Shown here: positions 34,143-43,113 of the stretch, piece after piece
Layout: each line of letters starts with the position of its first letter
How positions within the stretch are numbered: the first letter of the stretch is position 1
Assembly (NCBI GenBank): GCA_016710325.1
Contig: JADJXK010000002.1
Coordinates: 2,170,001-2,234,000, forward strand
DNA from: Candidatus Leptofilum proximum
GTDB taxonomy: Bacteria; Chloroflexota; Anaerolineae; Promineifilales; Promineifilaceae
DNA: 64,000 nt
Direction: 5' to 3'
The notes under the pieces: model-generated
Seen by the model: the letters and a program-made list of their open reading frames with translations, nothing else
Databases searched by the model: none
What the model was told of the DNA's origin: nothing
Position numbers and translations under genes: made by a program

Positions 34143-35810
34143 CTATGCTCTGAAGGCGATGAAGCGGCCCCAGCAGGAGGCAAGTTCCATGCCTTTTTGG
34201 ATGAAGGCGGCGATGAAGTAACGGCCGTTTCCCGCCCCCCTAATCTCTCCACCCAAATTTTCCGCATGAACAATGCCCTTGTTAAACAAGTTCAGGTGCA
34301 TGTCCTGGTAATATTTGTCCAGCGGATACATCTCGTCCCAATCCTTGCCGTACTGGTCAATCAGCTTCTGGTTCGCCTCGGCAAATGTTTTGGGGTGCCA
34401 GATGCGCTGGATGGTGTTCATCGGATGCTCCATTGCCACGCAGTCAATCCCCAGCCACTTGATCTGCTTCGCCAAACACCAATCGGCAAAGTCCGGCGAC
34501 GGCCCCGGATGTTTGATCATGTAGCGGAACTCGTCCGAATCCGGGCTGTTCCAGCCGTATTGGTAGTAACCCGTCTTAATGATGAGGATGTCGCCCTGCT
34601 GAATATCGACCCGCTCCTCAATCATGGCGGGCGTGTAGACGCTGGAGTTGCTCACCACGTCCGAAATATCCACGATAACACCCGGCCCAAACCAGTGTTC
34701 AAACGGCATTTGGCCGATGGTGCGCCCGGCGGCGTGGAAATGTTTTTCGCCATCCATGTGCGTGGCCAGGTGGAAACTGGCGCGGCAGTGGGCATTGTTG
34801 CGCCCCAGGCCAAAATTTTGCCCGCCGACCCGCCGAGTGTACTTCACGCTCAGCGGCTCGTAGTTGGCCCACTGCGGCGTCTGCACGCTGAACGGCAGCG
34901 TCATGTCCAGCATCGTCGTCTGGCGCATGGCGGCAAAAAAGTCGTCGTCGCTCATCCCGTCTGGCGCTTGCAGCGCCGCCACCCGCGCCCAGGCGGACTC
35001 CACCTCCATGAACGGAATCGCCCCCACCATGATCCAGGCTCGCTGGTTGCTCAATTCGTCAATCTGCCCACCCAACGATTCCGCCAGCAGCAGCCCGGCT
35101 TTGGGCATGATGATGTGCGTCAGCGCGTGGTATTCCTCCGGCGGGAAAAGTTCATCCCAGCTCTTGCCGTGCGTCTGGCGCAGTTTGGCCTCCGCCTTCT
35201 CAAACTCGCGGGCGTGCTGGTAACGAATGCTGGTGTTCATGGGGTGCTCCGCGCTGCCGCAGTCCACGCCGATGAGCTTGAGCTTCATATCCAGCGCCCA
35301 CTGGAAAAATTCTGGCGACGGACCGGGATGGCGCACGTAGTAGCCAAACTCCTTGTTCTCGATGCCACCCTGCGCGTTGGGATTGGGCGTGTCGGGCTGG
35401 TCAAAGGTGTGTTTGTGATAGCCGGTGTTGATGATGAGGATGTCGCCCTCTTTCACTTCGGCCCGCTCCGTAATCATCTGCGGCGTGTAGAGCGAGTAGT
35501 CAGACACCGCATCGGAAATGTCCACGACAACGCCTTCACCGCACAGGTCGGACAGGGGAATGTCGGCGATGGCGCGGGCGCCGGAGTGGAAAGCGCGCGG
35601 CCCGACGAGGTGGGTACCGGTGTTATTGCTCCACTCGATGAGCTGGCCGTTGGCCCCCTGCCCGCCGCCCCAGGAACCGGTGAGCCGCTTAAAAAAGTGC
35701 ACCTGCAGCGGCATCTCGCCCGGCCACGGCGGGGTAAAAATGCTCAGAGCCTGGGTGAGATCGTACCATTTGGAGTTGGTTAACAAGTGGATGCGGGTAT
35801 TTTCGGTCAT
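34143..35810 (-). CDS. Tandem cyclase-family (kynurenine-formamidase-like) hydrolase
   Basis: 555 residues, AGGAGG site. Two copies of the cyclase fold (PF04199 type). Each has VDISD followed by VYTP or LYTP, then EGDILIINTGYH or QGDILIIKTGYY, then GVDCGSAEHPMNT or GIDCVAMEHPMNT. The metal-binding motif HxxTHxDxxxHF is readable in the second copy (HLATHMDGEKHFH) but is degenerate in the first (GTHLVGPRAFHSG, no Asp), so only the C-terminal half may be a normal metal site. The family hydrolyses amide or ring bonds (formylkynurenine, isatin). It lies in the catabolic block between the CoxL-like and MFS genes; the substrate is unknown. Confidence 0.87.
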   Translation of the reverse strand: MTENTRIHLLTNSKWYDLTQALSIFTPPWPGEMPLQVHFFKRLTGSWGGGQGANGQLIEWSNNTGTHLVGPRAFHSGARAIADIPLSDLCGEGVVVDISDAVSDYSLYTPQMITERAEVKEGDILIINTGYHKHTFDQPDTPNPNAQGGIENKEFGYYVRHPGPSPEFFQWALDMKLKLIGVDCGSAEHPMNTSIRYQHAREFEKAEAKLRQTHGKSWDELFPPEEYHALTHIIMPKAGLLLAESLGGQIDELSNQRAWIMVGAIPFMEVESAWARVAALQAPDGMSDDDFFAAMRQTTMLDMTLPFSVQTPQWANYEPLSVKYTRRVGGQNFGLGRNNAHCRASFHLATHMDGEKHFHAAGRTIGQMPFEHWFGPGVIVDISDVVSNSSVYTPAMIEERVDIQQGDILIIKTGYYQYGWNSPDSDEFRYMIKHPGPSPDFADWCLAKQIKWLGIDCVAMEHPMNTIQRIWHPKTFAEANQKLIDQYGKDWDEMYPLDKYYQDMHLNLFNKGIVHAENLGGEIRGAGNGRYFIAAFIQKGMELASCWGRFIAFRA

Positions 35811-35835
35811 GGTTTTCCTCCTGGAGATATTTTTA

Positions 35836-35880
35836 GGAATACAGAGTTACACAGAGAAGCCACAGAGGGCCACTGAGAAA
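35836..35880. repeat. CACAGAG-type intergenic direct repeat
   Basis: Imperfect repeats of ACAGAG/CCACAGAGG between the cyclase and MFS genes. Same general class as the other low-complexity spacers in this part of the window. Confidence 0.5.
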
Positions 35881-35896
35881 AAGGCAATTTTAGCAG

Positions 35897-38098
35897 TTAT
35901 TCTTGCACTTCACTTAACACATGCAGTGCCAGCAGCACGTATTCGAGCCGCCCGGAGCCCTCTTCGTGCAGCCGTGCTGCACATTCCTGGAGGACCATGG
36001 CGCGGTACGGCCGTAACTCCTCAACGGGATAAGCCTGCAAGAAACGGACCAGCTCTGCTACGCCCAACGTCAAATTTTCATGGGCAAAGGCATTGGAAGC
36101 AGCCTGAAGCGGCTCATTTTGCGGCCATCTCCTGGTTAGTCCCAGCAGCGCCTGGGCCAGCGCCGTACCGGTGTCTGTTCGCGTTTGTCGGAGCAGCCGC
36201 ACAAAGGCATGTTCCTCGTCCGTCAGCCGGGCCAGGGCCAGGGCCAGTTCGCGGCGCAGCATGGCATCCGTTTCTCCACGCAGCAGCTCCAGGATGTGCG
36301 GCACCGCTTCAACCACCTGCAGCTGCCCCAGCGCCGAGGCATAGGCGATGCGCAGCCCGTGATCCGGCTCGGTTTGTAAGCGGTGGAGCAGGTCGGGTAC
36401 GGCCGTTTCATCCCCCAACGTGCCCAATGAGCGCGCACTGTGGGCCCGTATCGAGCGATACTCCGAATCCAGTGCCGCGTGCAAGGTTGCCCGAGCACGA
36501 TCATCACGAATCCGCCCTAAGGCCCAGGCAGCCATCACGCTAAGGGATGGATCGCTGCTGTGCAGCACCTCGGCCAGAGCCTCGATCAACTGCTCATCGG
36601 GGCGAGTACGGCCGATGGCCACAATCGCCTCAAAACGCACGTTAAACCGCGGATCGTCCAGCGCTTCCAGCAGTTCCTCTACCGCCAACAGGCTGCGCGC
36701 CTGGCCCAGTCGCTCTGTCAGGCGCACCGTGGTTTCCTCATCCTTAGCCAGATGGTAGCGGATCATCGACTCCACGGCGACAAACGGATTGCCGCGCAGG
36801 AAAAAGCCAGCAAATGTGCCCATCGTCACGCGCGTATCGCGGGCCACACCGTGGAAAAAGCGCAGGCTGATCAGCGGCAGCACCAGACCTAGAATAAAGA
36901 GCAGAGCATAAGGCGAAATATCCAGCCGTGTCGAGAAACCCTGTGAAATATCCAGAATCCAGCCGCCCAGAAGCTGGCTCAAGCCGCCAATGACGCCCAC
37001 CCATGCGTAATGCAGGGCCGTGTAATCGGTCTTCATTTCCGGAGGTACCACGGACACAAAAAATAGACGCCCGGAACCAATGCCCCAGCCCATATTGGAA
37101 ATGCCTTGCACCAGGGCAATACCCAGGGCAATCAACAAGCTGAGCGGGCTGTTTTTGGGCATGAACAGCCAGCCAAGGGGCAGCGCCAGGCGCAGGGCCA
37201 GCCCGGAGAGCATCACCGGCATGCTGCCGTAACGGTCAGCCGCCCAGCCCCAGACATAACCAAAGAGCAGGCTGCCCACCAGCACGCCATTTTGCAGCAG
37301 CACCACCTGTCCATCAGCCAGACCAACTTCCTCGCTCATAAACAGCGGCAAGAACGAGGTCATGGGTACAGTACCCAGCGTGATGAGGGCAGCGCCGATG
37401 AGGTAATTGCGGAAGTTGCGGTCGCCGACGGCCGATTTTAGATCGCGCTCCTGGGTCGTGGCGGCAACGGCCGTTGGCGCCCCGCCAGGAATAAACGAAT
37501 AAGCCCACACGCCTACCAGCCCCACCAACACGCCAATGGCAATAAGCAGCATAAAGCCGCCTAATCCCTCGCTGTGGGTAATGACGTAACCGGCCGCAGC
37601 CACGGACACAATCCCCACGATAGTGGTGATCAGGTTGCCGGTGGCCGCAAATTTGCCGCGCACCTGGTTGGGCACATACTCCTGCACCCAGGGGAATTTG
37701 CCCGTTTCGGCGATGGCCCGGCACAGGGCAAACAGGGCCACGATAAGGCCGATGAAGACAACGGCCGTACCCGCCCCCAGCACGTTCACCACCAGCGGCG
37801 TCAGCAGCAGGCAGGCCGTAAAAATCTTGCGCACCCCCCAGAATGTGAGAAAGGTGCGCTTGAAGCCAAAGCGGGCCACTCTGGGCGCAATGGGTAGGGC
37901 AATCAACCCGGCAAAGGGAAAGAAGGACAGCAGCAAGCCGATTTCGGTCTTGCTGAGTCCCAGCGCATCGAGAAAGAGAATGAAGACGGAGCCAAAAAAG
38001 GTAAATTGAACAAAAACGGTGTTGGCCGCATCCCCGGCAATGCTCCAGCGCAAGCCACGCAGCTTCTCGATATTGGTCGGTTCAGCGTGAGAGGTCAT
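35897..38098 (-). CDS. MFS transporter fused to a C-terminal HEAT-repeat domain
   Basis: 733 residues from the ATG at 38098. Residues 1-440 are a 12-segment major facilitator (FFGSVFILFLDALGLSKTEI, FGYVWGWAADRYGSMPVML). Residues about 480-680 are HEAT/PBS-lyase-type repeats (NVRFEAIVAIGRTRPDEQLI, SVMAAWALGRIRDDRARATL, YASALGQLQVVEAVPHIL), followed by a helical tail. The HEAT part is cytoplasmic and probably a protein-binding module controlling transport. Transported compound unknown. It sits with hydrolases of the catabolic block, so it may import their substrate (inference). Confidence 0.88.
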   Translation of the reverse strand: MTSHAEPTNIEKLRGLRWSIAGDAANTVFVQFTFFGSVFILFLDALGLSKTEIGLLLSFFPFAGLIALPIAPRVARFGFKRTFLTFWGVRKIFTACLLLTPLVVNVLGAGTAVVFIGLIVALFALCRAIAETGKFPWVQEYVPNQVRGKFAATGNLITTIVGIVSVAAAGYVITHSEGLGGFMLLIAIGVLVGLVGVWAYSFIPGGAPTAVAATTQERDLKSAVGDRNFRNYLIGAALITLGTVPMTSFLPLFMSEEVGLADGQVVLLQNGVLVGSLLFGYVWGWAADRYGSMPVMLSGLALRLALPLGWLFMPKNSPLSLLIALGIALVQGISNMGWGIGSGRLFFVSVVPPEMKTDYTALHYAWVGVIGGLSQLLGGWILDISQGFSTRLDISPYALLFILGLVLPLISLRFFHGVARDTRVTMGTFAGFFLRGNPFVAVESMIRYHLAKDEETTVRLTERLGQARSLLAVEELLEALDDPRFNVRFEAIVAIGRTRPDEQLIEALAEVLHSSDPSLSVMAAWALGRIRDDRARATLHAALDSEYRSIRAHSARSLGTLGDETAVPDLLHRLQTEPDHGLRIAYASALGQLQVVEAVPHILELLRGETDAMLRRELALALARLTDEEHAFVRLLRQTRTDTGTALAQALLGLTRRWPQNEPLQAASNAFAHENLTLGVAELVRFLQAYPVEELRPYRAMVLQECAARLHEEGSGRLEYVLLALHVLSEVQE

Positions 38099-38167
38099 CG
38101 TGTTGTTATGCCACCCCAAACGTGCCTCATGCAGATAGATTCCCAGGCATAGTAAGGTCGGGAGGAT

Positions 38168-38458
38168 TTATTGGGTGTAAGCTGTGCCGATGACGACGGT
38201 CCACGGCCGTATTTCCCAGCGCGCTACCAAACCATTTTGCACATAGGGATCGTTGTTGACAAAATCTTCCACCACCAACGCCGCCTCGGCACGAAACACC
38301 AGCAGTGCTTTGTCCGCCGGGCCGCTGAAGGCACCGCCCAGCACCAGTTCGCCCCGCTCCATGGCAGCCTGTGCCAGCTGCAAATGCTCGGTACGGAATT
38401 CTGGCCGCCGTTCCAAATACTCGTCTACCAAGTGATAAATCAGGGCATAATAGTTCAT
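38168..38458 (-). CDS. YciI-like protein
   Basis: 96 residues, AAGGAG site. A ferredoxin-like fold is suggested by MNYYALIYHLVDEYLERRPE, RTEHLQLAQAAMERGELVLG, then PADKALLVFRAE, DPYVQNGLV and the usual YciI ending WEIRPWTVVIG. The conserved His (TEHLQL) and Asp (NNDPY) of the family are present. YciI proteins are small enzymes or binding proteins with few known reactions. Role here unknown. Confidence 0.85.
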   Translation of the reverse strand: MNYYALIYHLVDEYLERRPEFRTEHLQLAQAAMERGELVLGGAFSGPADKALLVFRAEAALVVEDFVNNDPYVQNGLVARWEIRPWTVVIGTAYTQ

Positions 38459-38529
38459 AGCTTGCTCCTTTATAACTGTAGGCCGGATTGGCAAGCCGGC
38501 TTATGATTTTCATTCGCGGTGGTTGGTGG

Positions 38530-38567
38530 ATAGTGGATGGTGGGTTATACAACCCACCATCCACTAT
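38530..38567. repeat. Perfect 17-bp inverted repeat
   Basis: Arms ATAGTGGATGGTGGGTT and its exact complement around a 4-nt loop, between YciI-like and esterase genes (both minus). It could end the esterase transcript, although no T run follows. Confidence 0.8.
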
Positions 38568-38575
38568 TCACTAAG

Positions 38576-39517
38576 TCACGCCATCACAAAATCTAAAAGG
38601 TCCGGTAGTTTCTGGGCAAAGGTTGGTGGGAAGCTGTGTCCGAGGTTGGGGTAAATTTCAAATTGGCAAGGGATGCCGTATTGGGGCAGAAGTTGTGACA
38701 ATCTTTGCCCGATGTCACGGCAGTAGATGTCTTGTTCGGTGACGACGATGTAGGCGCGGAGGTCATCTGCTGCTCGGGTTTCCAAATAGGGAATCATATT
38801 GTCGGCGTTGTTGAGGAATGGGGCAATCAGGATAAGCCCTTTTGGCTTGATTTTGCCGCTCAAAGCCAATGAAGCGGCTAAACCACCCCCCATTGAATAT
38901 CCGGCAAGGACGGCTTGCTCGATATTGACAGAATGGTCGGCGCAGAGGGTAGCATATTGATGTTGGATTTCTTCGATTGCCCAATCCCAATCATTCCAGG
39001 TATGCACGCCCGGGTCCCGTATTTGTGAGGACTGGGGTAAACCGACCAGCCAGCCATGCGGAACGGCCGTTTCCCACTTTTTGGCAAATGCTTCTACGTT
39101 GCTGTTATTACCGTGCAGCGCGAATAACAAAGGGTGTGGCTGGGGGTGATTTGGGGGCTGCAGCCGTTTAAGGGTGGGAACGGCCGTTTTCATCGCCACC
39201 TCCCTCCTTTTCTGACAAATCTGCATCAATTCTACAAATCTTGGGTCTTGGTGGACTCGTGCAAAATCTGCATTTTCCGCCAGACCACTGTACCAATGGC
39301 CGTCATCCACCGCTTTTGCCAGTAATTGGATGGTTAAATCGGCTTCGTTTAGCATAACGGCCGTCCAGAATCGCCAGTAGTAAACAATCTTTTGCGCATG
39401 GTGATCAAAAACCGCAACATTTTCTGTGATCAACTTATGTGCTTCTGCATACTGCTTTTGTTTGACAAGGTGGTGATATTGCTGCTCAACTTCCCACATA
39501 GTTGGTGGATTATTCAT
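38576..39517 (-). CDS. Alpha/beta-hydrolase (phospholipase/carboxylesterase type) with TPR-like N-terminus
   Basis: 313 residues from the ATG at 39517, which has an AGGAG site. Residues 1-95 are helical and resemble a short TPR module (QQYHHLVKQKQYAEAHKLI). Residues about 115-310 are an esterase: LLFALHGNNSN, nucleophile elbow GYSMGGGLAASLA, a later Asp (VVTEQDIYC) and His (NLGHSFPP). Predicted cytoplasmic serine hydrolase; substrate unknown. Confidence 0.85.
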   Translation of the reverse strand: MNNPPTMWEVEQQYHHLVKQKQYAEAHKLITENVAVFDHHAQKIVYYWRFWTAVMLNEADLTIQLLAKAVDDGHWYSGLAENADFARVHQDPRFVELMQICQKRREVAMKTAVPTLKRLQPPNHPQPHPLLFALHGNNSNVEAFAKKWETAVPHGWLVGLPQSSQIRDPGVHTWNDWDWAIEEIQHQYATLCADHSVNIEQAVLAGYSMGGGLAASLALSGKIKPKGLILIAPFLNNADNMIPYLETRAADDLRAYIVVTEQDIYCRDIGQRLSQLLPQYGIPCQFEIYPNLGHSFPPTFAQKLPDLLDFVMA

Positions 39518-39726
39518 TATATTTTCTCCTGTTTTTTGGGCGACAGCGGATTGGAAAAAAAACGGATATAGAAGAAGCGAAAAAACCTTTTTTTCTTCAT
39601 CCGCTGTTGTCATGATAAAAACCACAGACAGTAATTGTTTTGTATACAATCGTGTGGATGCCCGGCAAAATGTCCGGGCAAAATCACAATCCGGGTCGTG
39701 AACAGGAATTCATATAATTAATTATC

Positions 39727-40503
39727 TCACTTTTGGCAGATAAATTGGTAAAAACGTGCCAGAAGCTTGTAGGGGTATTGGTTACTGACGGCAAGCTCTA
39801 ACGCTTCTAGCTGCTCATAAAAATCAGGGTCAAATTTGCGTTCATTGTCGGCCATAAAATCGCAAATGGCGCGGATGCCATACTGTTCCAGCAAAGTGAA
39901 GCCACACGCTTGCAGCATCTCTTTTAGCTCTTCATCGGTGTAGCGCTGAATGTGAGTGTTGAACGTCTCGATATACTTGGTGCTTTTGGTCAGATTTTCT
40001 TGGGCGGCAGCCAAATCATAATCGCGTAGGGCGTAGGCAAGCGTTTCGGTGTGGGGATTGGTGATCATGAAGGAGAAGATGCCGCCGGGGCGCAAGCTCT
40101 GGTGGATGTTTTGCAGAACGGCCGTTATATCCTCCACATACTGCAACAAGTTATGGCACAAGATGATGTCAAATTTATTCTGCTCAAAATCAACATTGGT
40201 GGCATCACCAATTTTGAAAGTAAGCTGATCGCTAACTTCTTCCTGCTGAGCCAATTTTTGGCCTTGAGCTACCATCTCCTGAGAGAAGTCAACGATAACG
40301 GCCGTATACCCCAGCTTCAGCAACGGAATCGTATCCAGCCCATTCCCACCACCTAGATCCAAAATCCGCGCCGGTGGTGCAGGCAGGTGGTGCTGCAAAT
40401 TGGCCCGGGCCACCCGGTAGCGCAGCCTGCCCCAGGGCGCCTGCTGATAGTCCTGCCACTGGGTAAAACCATCGTCAAAATTGCTCCCGGTCACTTTTGC
40501 CAT
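39727..40503 (-). CDS. Class I SAM-dependent methyltransferase
   Basis: 258 residues. SAM motif I is ILDLGGGNGLDTIPLL at about 46-61, then AVIVDFSQEM, IGDATNVDF and FDIILCHNLLQYV. The layout resembles CmoA/UbiE-like small-molecule or tRNA-modification methyltransferases. The target is not identifiable. Next gene downstream on this strand is the esterase at 38576, over 200 bp away, so they are probably separate units. Confidence 0.87.
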   Translation of the reverse strand: MAKVTGSNFDDGFTQWQDYQQAPWGRLRYRVARANLQHHLPAPPARILDLGGGNGLDTIPLLKLGYTAVIVDFSQEMVAQGQKLAQQEEVSDQLTFKIGDATNVDFEQNKFDIILCHNLLQYVEDITAVLQNIHQSLRPGGIFSFMITNPHTETLAYALRDYDLAAAQENLTKSTKYIETFNTHIQRYTDEELKEMLQACGFTLLEQYGIRAICDFMADNERKFDPDFYEQLEALELAVSNQYPYKLLARFYQFICQK

Positions 40504-40525
40504 CGCTTTTCTATACCTTTAGAGG

Positions 40526-41560
40526 CTATTCGTTTACAACAGCAGCGGGCAAGGAAAAGAGGAGTGCGGTACCGCTGCCAGGTTCCGATTCCAGCCAGAT
40601 ACGGCCGTCCTGCGCCTCCACCGCCAGTTTACAAAATGTCAGGCCCAGGCCGCTGCCGCCAGACTTGCCGCCGGAAACCTGGCCATACTTGGCAAAGACC
40701 CGCTCCTGCCATTCAACCGGTATGCCTTCGCCCTGGTCCTGGACGGCAAAAATTACTTCGTTATTCTGCACGGCGGCACGGAGCGTGATCGTACCATCCT
40801 GGGGGCTAAACTTGATGGCGTTGTTGAGCAAGTTGACGAGGACTCTTTGGGTAAACGATGGATCGGCGAAAACGGCCGTATTGGCCGGTTCAACTGTTTG
40901 CAAAATCGTAATCTTCTTGAACTCAGCGGTGAGCACAACGTGAGCCACACTCTCCGCAAGCAGGTCTGCTACCAACACCGTTTCCCGCTGCACCTTGAGC
41001 TTGCCGCTTTCCAGGCGCGACAAGTCGAGCAAGGAATCTACTAAAACAAGCATTCGCTGCCCGGAAGACAATCCCAGATTGATGAGTTCGCGCCAGGTGC
41101 TGTCTTGTTTTTCAGCTGCATCTTGTGTTTGCAGCATGTCCAGGGCAGTCAGCATATTGCCCAAGGGCGCACGGAGATCATGAACCACAAAGGCCATTAA
41201 GTCATCCTGGCGCTGGCGGGTGCGGCGCACCGTGGTCAGACTCAGTACCACAATTAAGAAAAAGCCCAGGCGCACCATGGCGTTCCAAAAAGGAATAGGC
41301 CAGATCGGCATATCTGGATTGGTGAAATAGTCGGTGGCAAACCAGAAAATTGCGCCAACAGCCGAAAAAGCCAACCCGGTTCGACGGTTCACAAACCAGG
41401 CCGCCAGCGAAATAGGCAGCAAATAAAAGATTGAGGCAGACAAATCAGGGCCGGAAAACCAGTCGATGCCTATGACCAGCCCCATAAAAACTGCACACAG
41501 CACTATCAGTTCAAGTTTTGATCGTCTCTGTAGATAGTTGAACAAATCAAACATTTTCAT
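40526..41560 (-). CDS. Membrane sensor histidine kinase
   Basis: 344 residues. Four membrane segments in the first 110 residues with almost no external loop, then HisKA with H127 (FVVHDLRAPLGNML), N box NLLNNAIKFSP and G boxes DQGEGIP and SGGSGLGLTFCKLA. No response regulator gene is adjacent, so it is an orphan kinase. It probably senses a membrane or internal signal. It ends 22 bp before the methyltransferase start, so the two may be co-transcribed. Confidence 0.9.
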   Translation of the reverse strand: MKMFDLFNYLQRRSKLELIVLCAVFMGLVIGIDWFSGPDLSASIFYLLPISLAAWFVNRRTGLAFSAVGAIFWFATDYFTNPDMPIWPIPFWNAMVRLGFFLIVVLSLTTVRRTRQRQDDLMAFVVHDLRAPLGNMLTALDMLQTQDAAEKQDSTWRELINLGLSSGQRMLVLVDSLLDLSRLESGKLKVQRETVLVADLLAESVAHVVLTAEFKKITILQTVEPANTAVFADPSFTQRVLVNLLNNAIKFSPQDGTITLRAAVQNNEVIFAVQDQGEGIPVEWQERVFAKYGQVSGGKSGGSGLGLTFCKLAVEAQDGRIWLESEPGSGTALLFSLPAAVVNE

Positions 41561-41726
41561 GTCGGTTCTGACAGTTGCAAAATATGCTCTGTATCAATCT
41601 GGTGCATTTAGACGGTAGAAGTCATTTTGAAACTCCCCGTTTAAAAAAATAGAAGTGCCCTGTTACTGCTTCATCGTGTAATTTTGCACCGCCATCTGCC
41701 ACTGCGCCATTTCATCTTCATATTTG

Positions 41727-41782
41727 TCGTGCCTGCGAAGGCAGGCATCCAGTTTTTGGATTCCCGCCTTCGCGGGAATGAC
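41727..41782. repeat. Intergenic inverted repeat, GTCATTCCCGCG class
   Basis: Two facing 25-nt arms (GTCGTGCCTGCGAAGGCAGG... and its variant ending GCGGGAATGAC). A single related copy is at 52591-52618. This kind of intergenic unit occurs in many unrelated bacteria. Confidence 0.8.
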
Positions 41783-41794
41783 AAATGGAAAGCA

Positions 41795-43045
41795 CTACAT
41801 GAGATTATACTGCTCGGCAAAGGCAATCAGCGCGTCCTCAAAGACGTTGGCCGGAGGCAGGACCAATCCCGCGCCAACCTGGCCCACACCAGCGTCCTTG
41901 TGAGCGATGCCGGTGTTGATTTGCGGCCGTATGCCCAACTCCACCACCTTCCGAATATCCACACCAACGGGTGTACCCCGGAAGCCCAGCACCGGGATGG
42001 TAAACGCCTTGTGCTCCGCCACGGTGATTTCGTACATGCGCATGGTTGTTTCCACCGCCATCTCCGGCGTGCCGCTGATGAAGGTGACGATGGCCGGGGC
42101 GGTGGCCATGGCAAACGCGCCGATGCCCGCCGTCTCCGTAATCGTGCTGTCGCCGATGTCGCCGCTGGCGTCGGCGGCGGTGAAGCCGGAGAAGTAGAGG
42201 CCATCGGGCTGGCCCACCGGGCCGGTGAACCAGCGGTCGCCCAGGCCGCTGACACGAATGCCCAGGTCGGTGCCGTTGCGGGCCATCACGGTCATGACGG
42301 TGCTGCCTTCGATGCCGTGCCCGGCGTCGGCCATCGCCTTGCACGCCGCCATGACGGGATTGAGCACGCTGAGGGCATTGTCACCCAGGAACTGGAGAAC
42401 GGCCGCTTTATCCGTATCCGTCGCACTCGTTCTGGCAACCAGCGGGGCCAGCTTAGCCGTATACAAAATCGAACCAGCCTTATTGCGATTGTGCCCCTCG
42501 TCCCCCATGTGCAGCGATTCCGCCAGCAGGGCGCGAATGTCAATGCCGTCCTCGCTCAGCGCCAGCGCCTCGGCCAGGATGGTGCCCAACGTATCGTTCA
42601 TCCAGTGCAGTTTGGACAACACTTCCTCGCTGTAGGCGCCGTAGCGCAGCACCTTGCCATAGCCTTCGTTGAGGTTGGAGTACGTTTTGTTGCCGTGAGT
42701 GACGTTTTCCACCACGTACACCTTCATCGAAGAAGAAGTAATGCCCGCCATCGGCCCGACCGAACTGTGTTCGTGGCACGGCTCCAAATCAATCTGGCCG
42801 CTGGTGACCAGCTTTTCCGCACTTTCCCAATCGGTGGCCTTGCCCTCGAAGATGAGCGCCCCGACAATCGCGCCGCGCATCGGCCCTGAAGCGCGTTCCC
42901 AGGTGATGGGCGGTCCGGCGTGCAGCAGCAAATCGTCGCGCATGCCCGGAATTACATCGCGGGCGGTGGCCACCGTTTTGAGAATCGGCCGCGCGGCCAT
43001 CATGCGGGTTACGGCCGTTTCGTTCGCTTTGTCTATATCAATCAT
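41795..43045 (-). CDS. allG: DUF1116 protein, AllG (YlbE) family
   Basis: 416 residues from the ATG at 43045, which has an AGGAGA site. Matches the DUF1116/YlbE-YahG type throughout, e.g. ANETAVTRMMAARPILKTV, CHEHSSVGPMAGITSSSMKV, HMGDEGHNRNKAGS and HKDAGVGQVGAGLV. In E. coli this protein works with FdrA (AllF) and AllH in oxamate carbamoyl transfer during allantoin breakdown. Here it lies directly downstream of fdrA (69 bp) but without an allH or carbamate kinase gene in view, so the reaction could differ: a carbamoyl-type transfer on another amide is the likely general role. Confidence 0.85.
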   Translation of the reverse strand: MIDIDKANETAVTRMMAARPILKTVATARDVIPGMRDDLLLHAGPPITWERASGPMRGAIVGALIFEGKATDWESAEKLVTSGQIDLEPCHEHSSVGPMAGITSSSMKVYVVENVTHGNKTYSNLNEGYGKVLRYGAYSEEVLSKLHWMNDTLGTILAEALALSEDGIDIRALLAESLHMGDEGHNRNKAGSILYTAKLAPLVARTSATDTDKAAVLQFLGDNALSVLNPVMAACKAMADAGHGIEGSTVMTVMARNGTDLGIRVSGLGDRWFTGPVGQPDGLYFSGFTAADASGDIGDSTITETAGIGAFAMATAPAIVTFISGTPEMAVETTMRMYEITVAEHKAFTIPVLGFRGTPVGVDIRKVVELGIRPQINTGIAHKDAGVGQVGAGLVLPPANVFEDALIAFAEQYNLM

Positions 43046-43113
43046 ATACTTTCTCCTGAAATTAAACCGCGGAGGCGCAAAGGGCGCACAGGCAAATCTG
43101 TCAATTGCTGATC

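Noticed and set aside
34197..35783. 528-codon + strand open frame
   Set aside because: Antisense to the tandem cyclase, which has clear family motifs; the antisense product has none.
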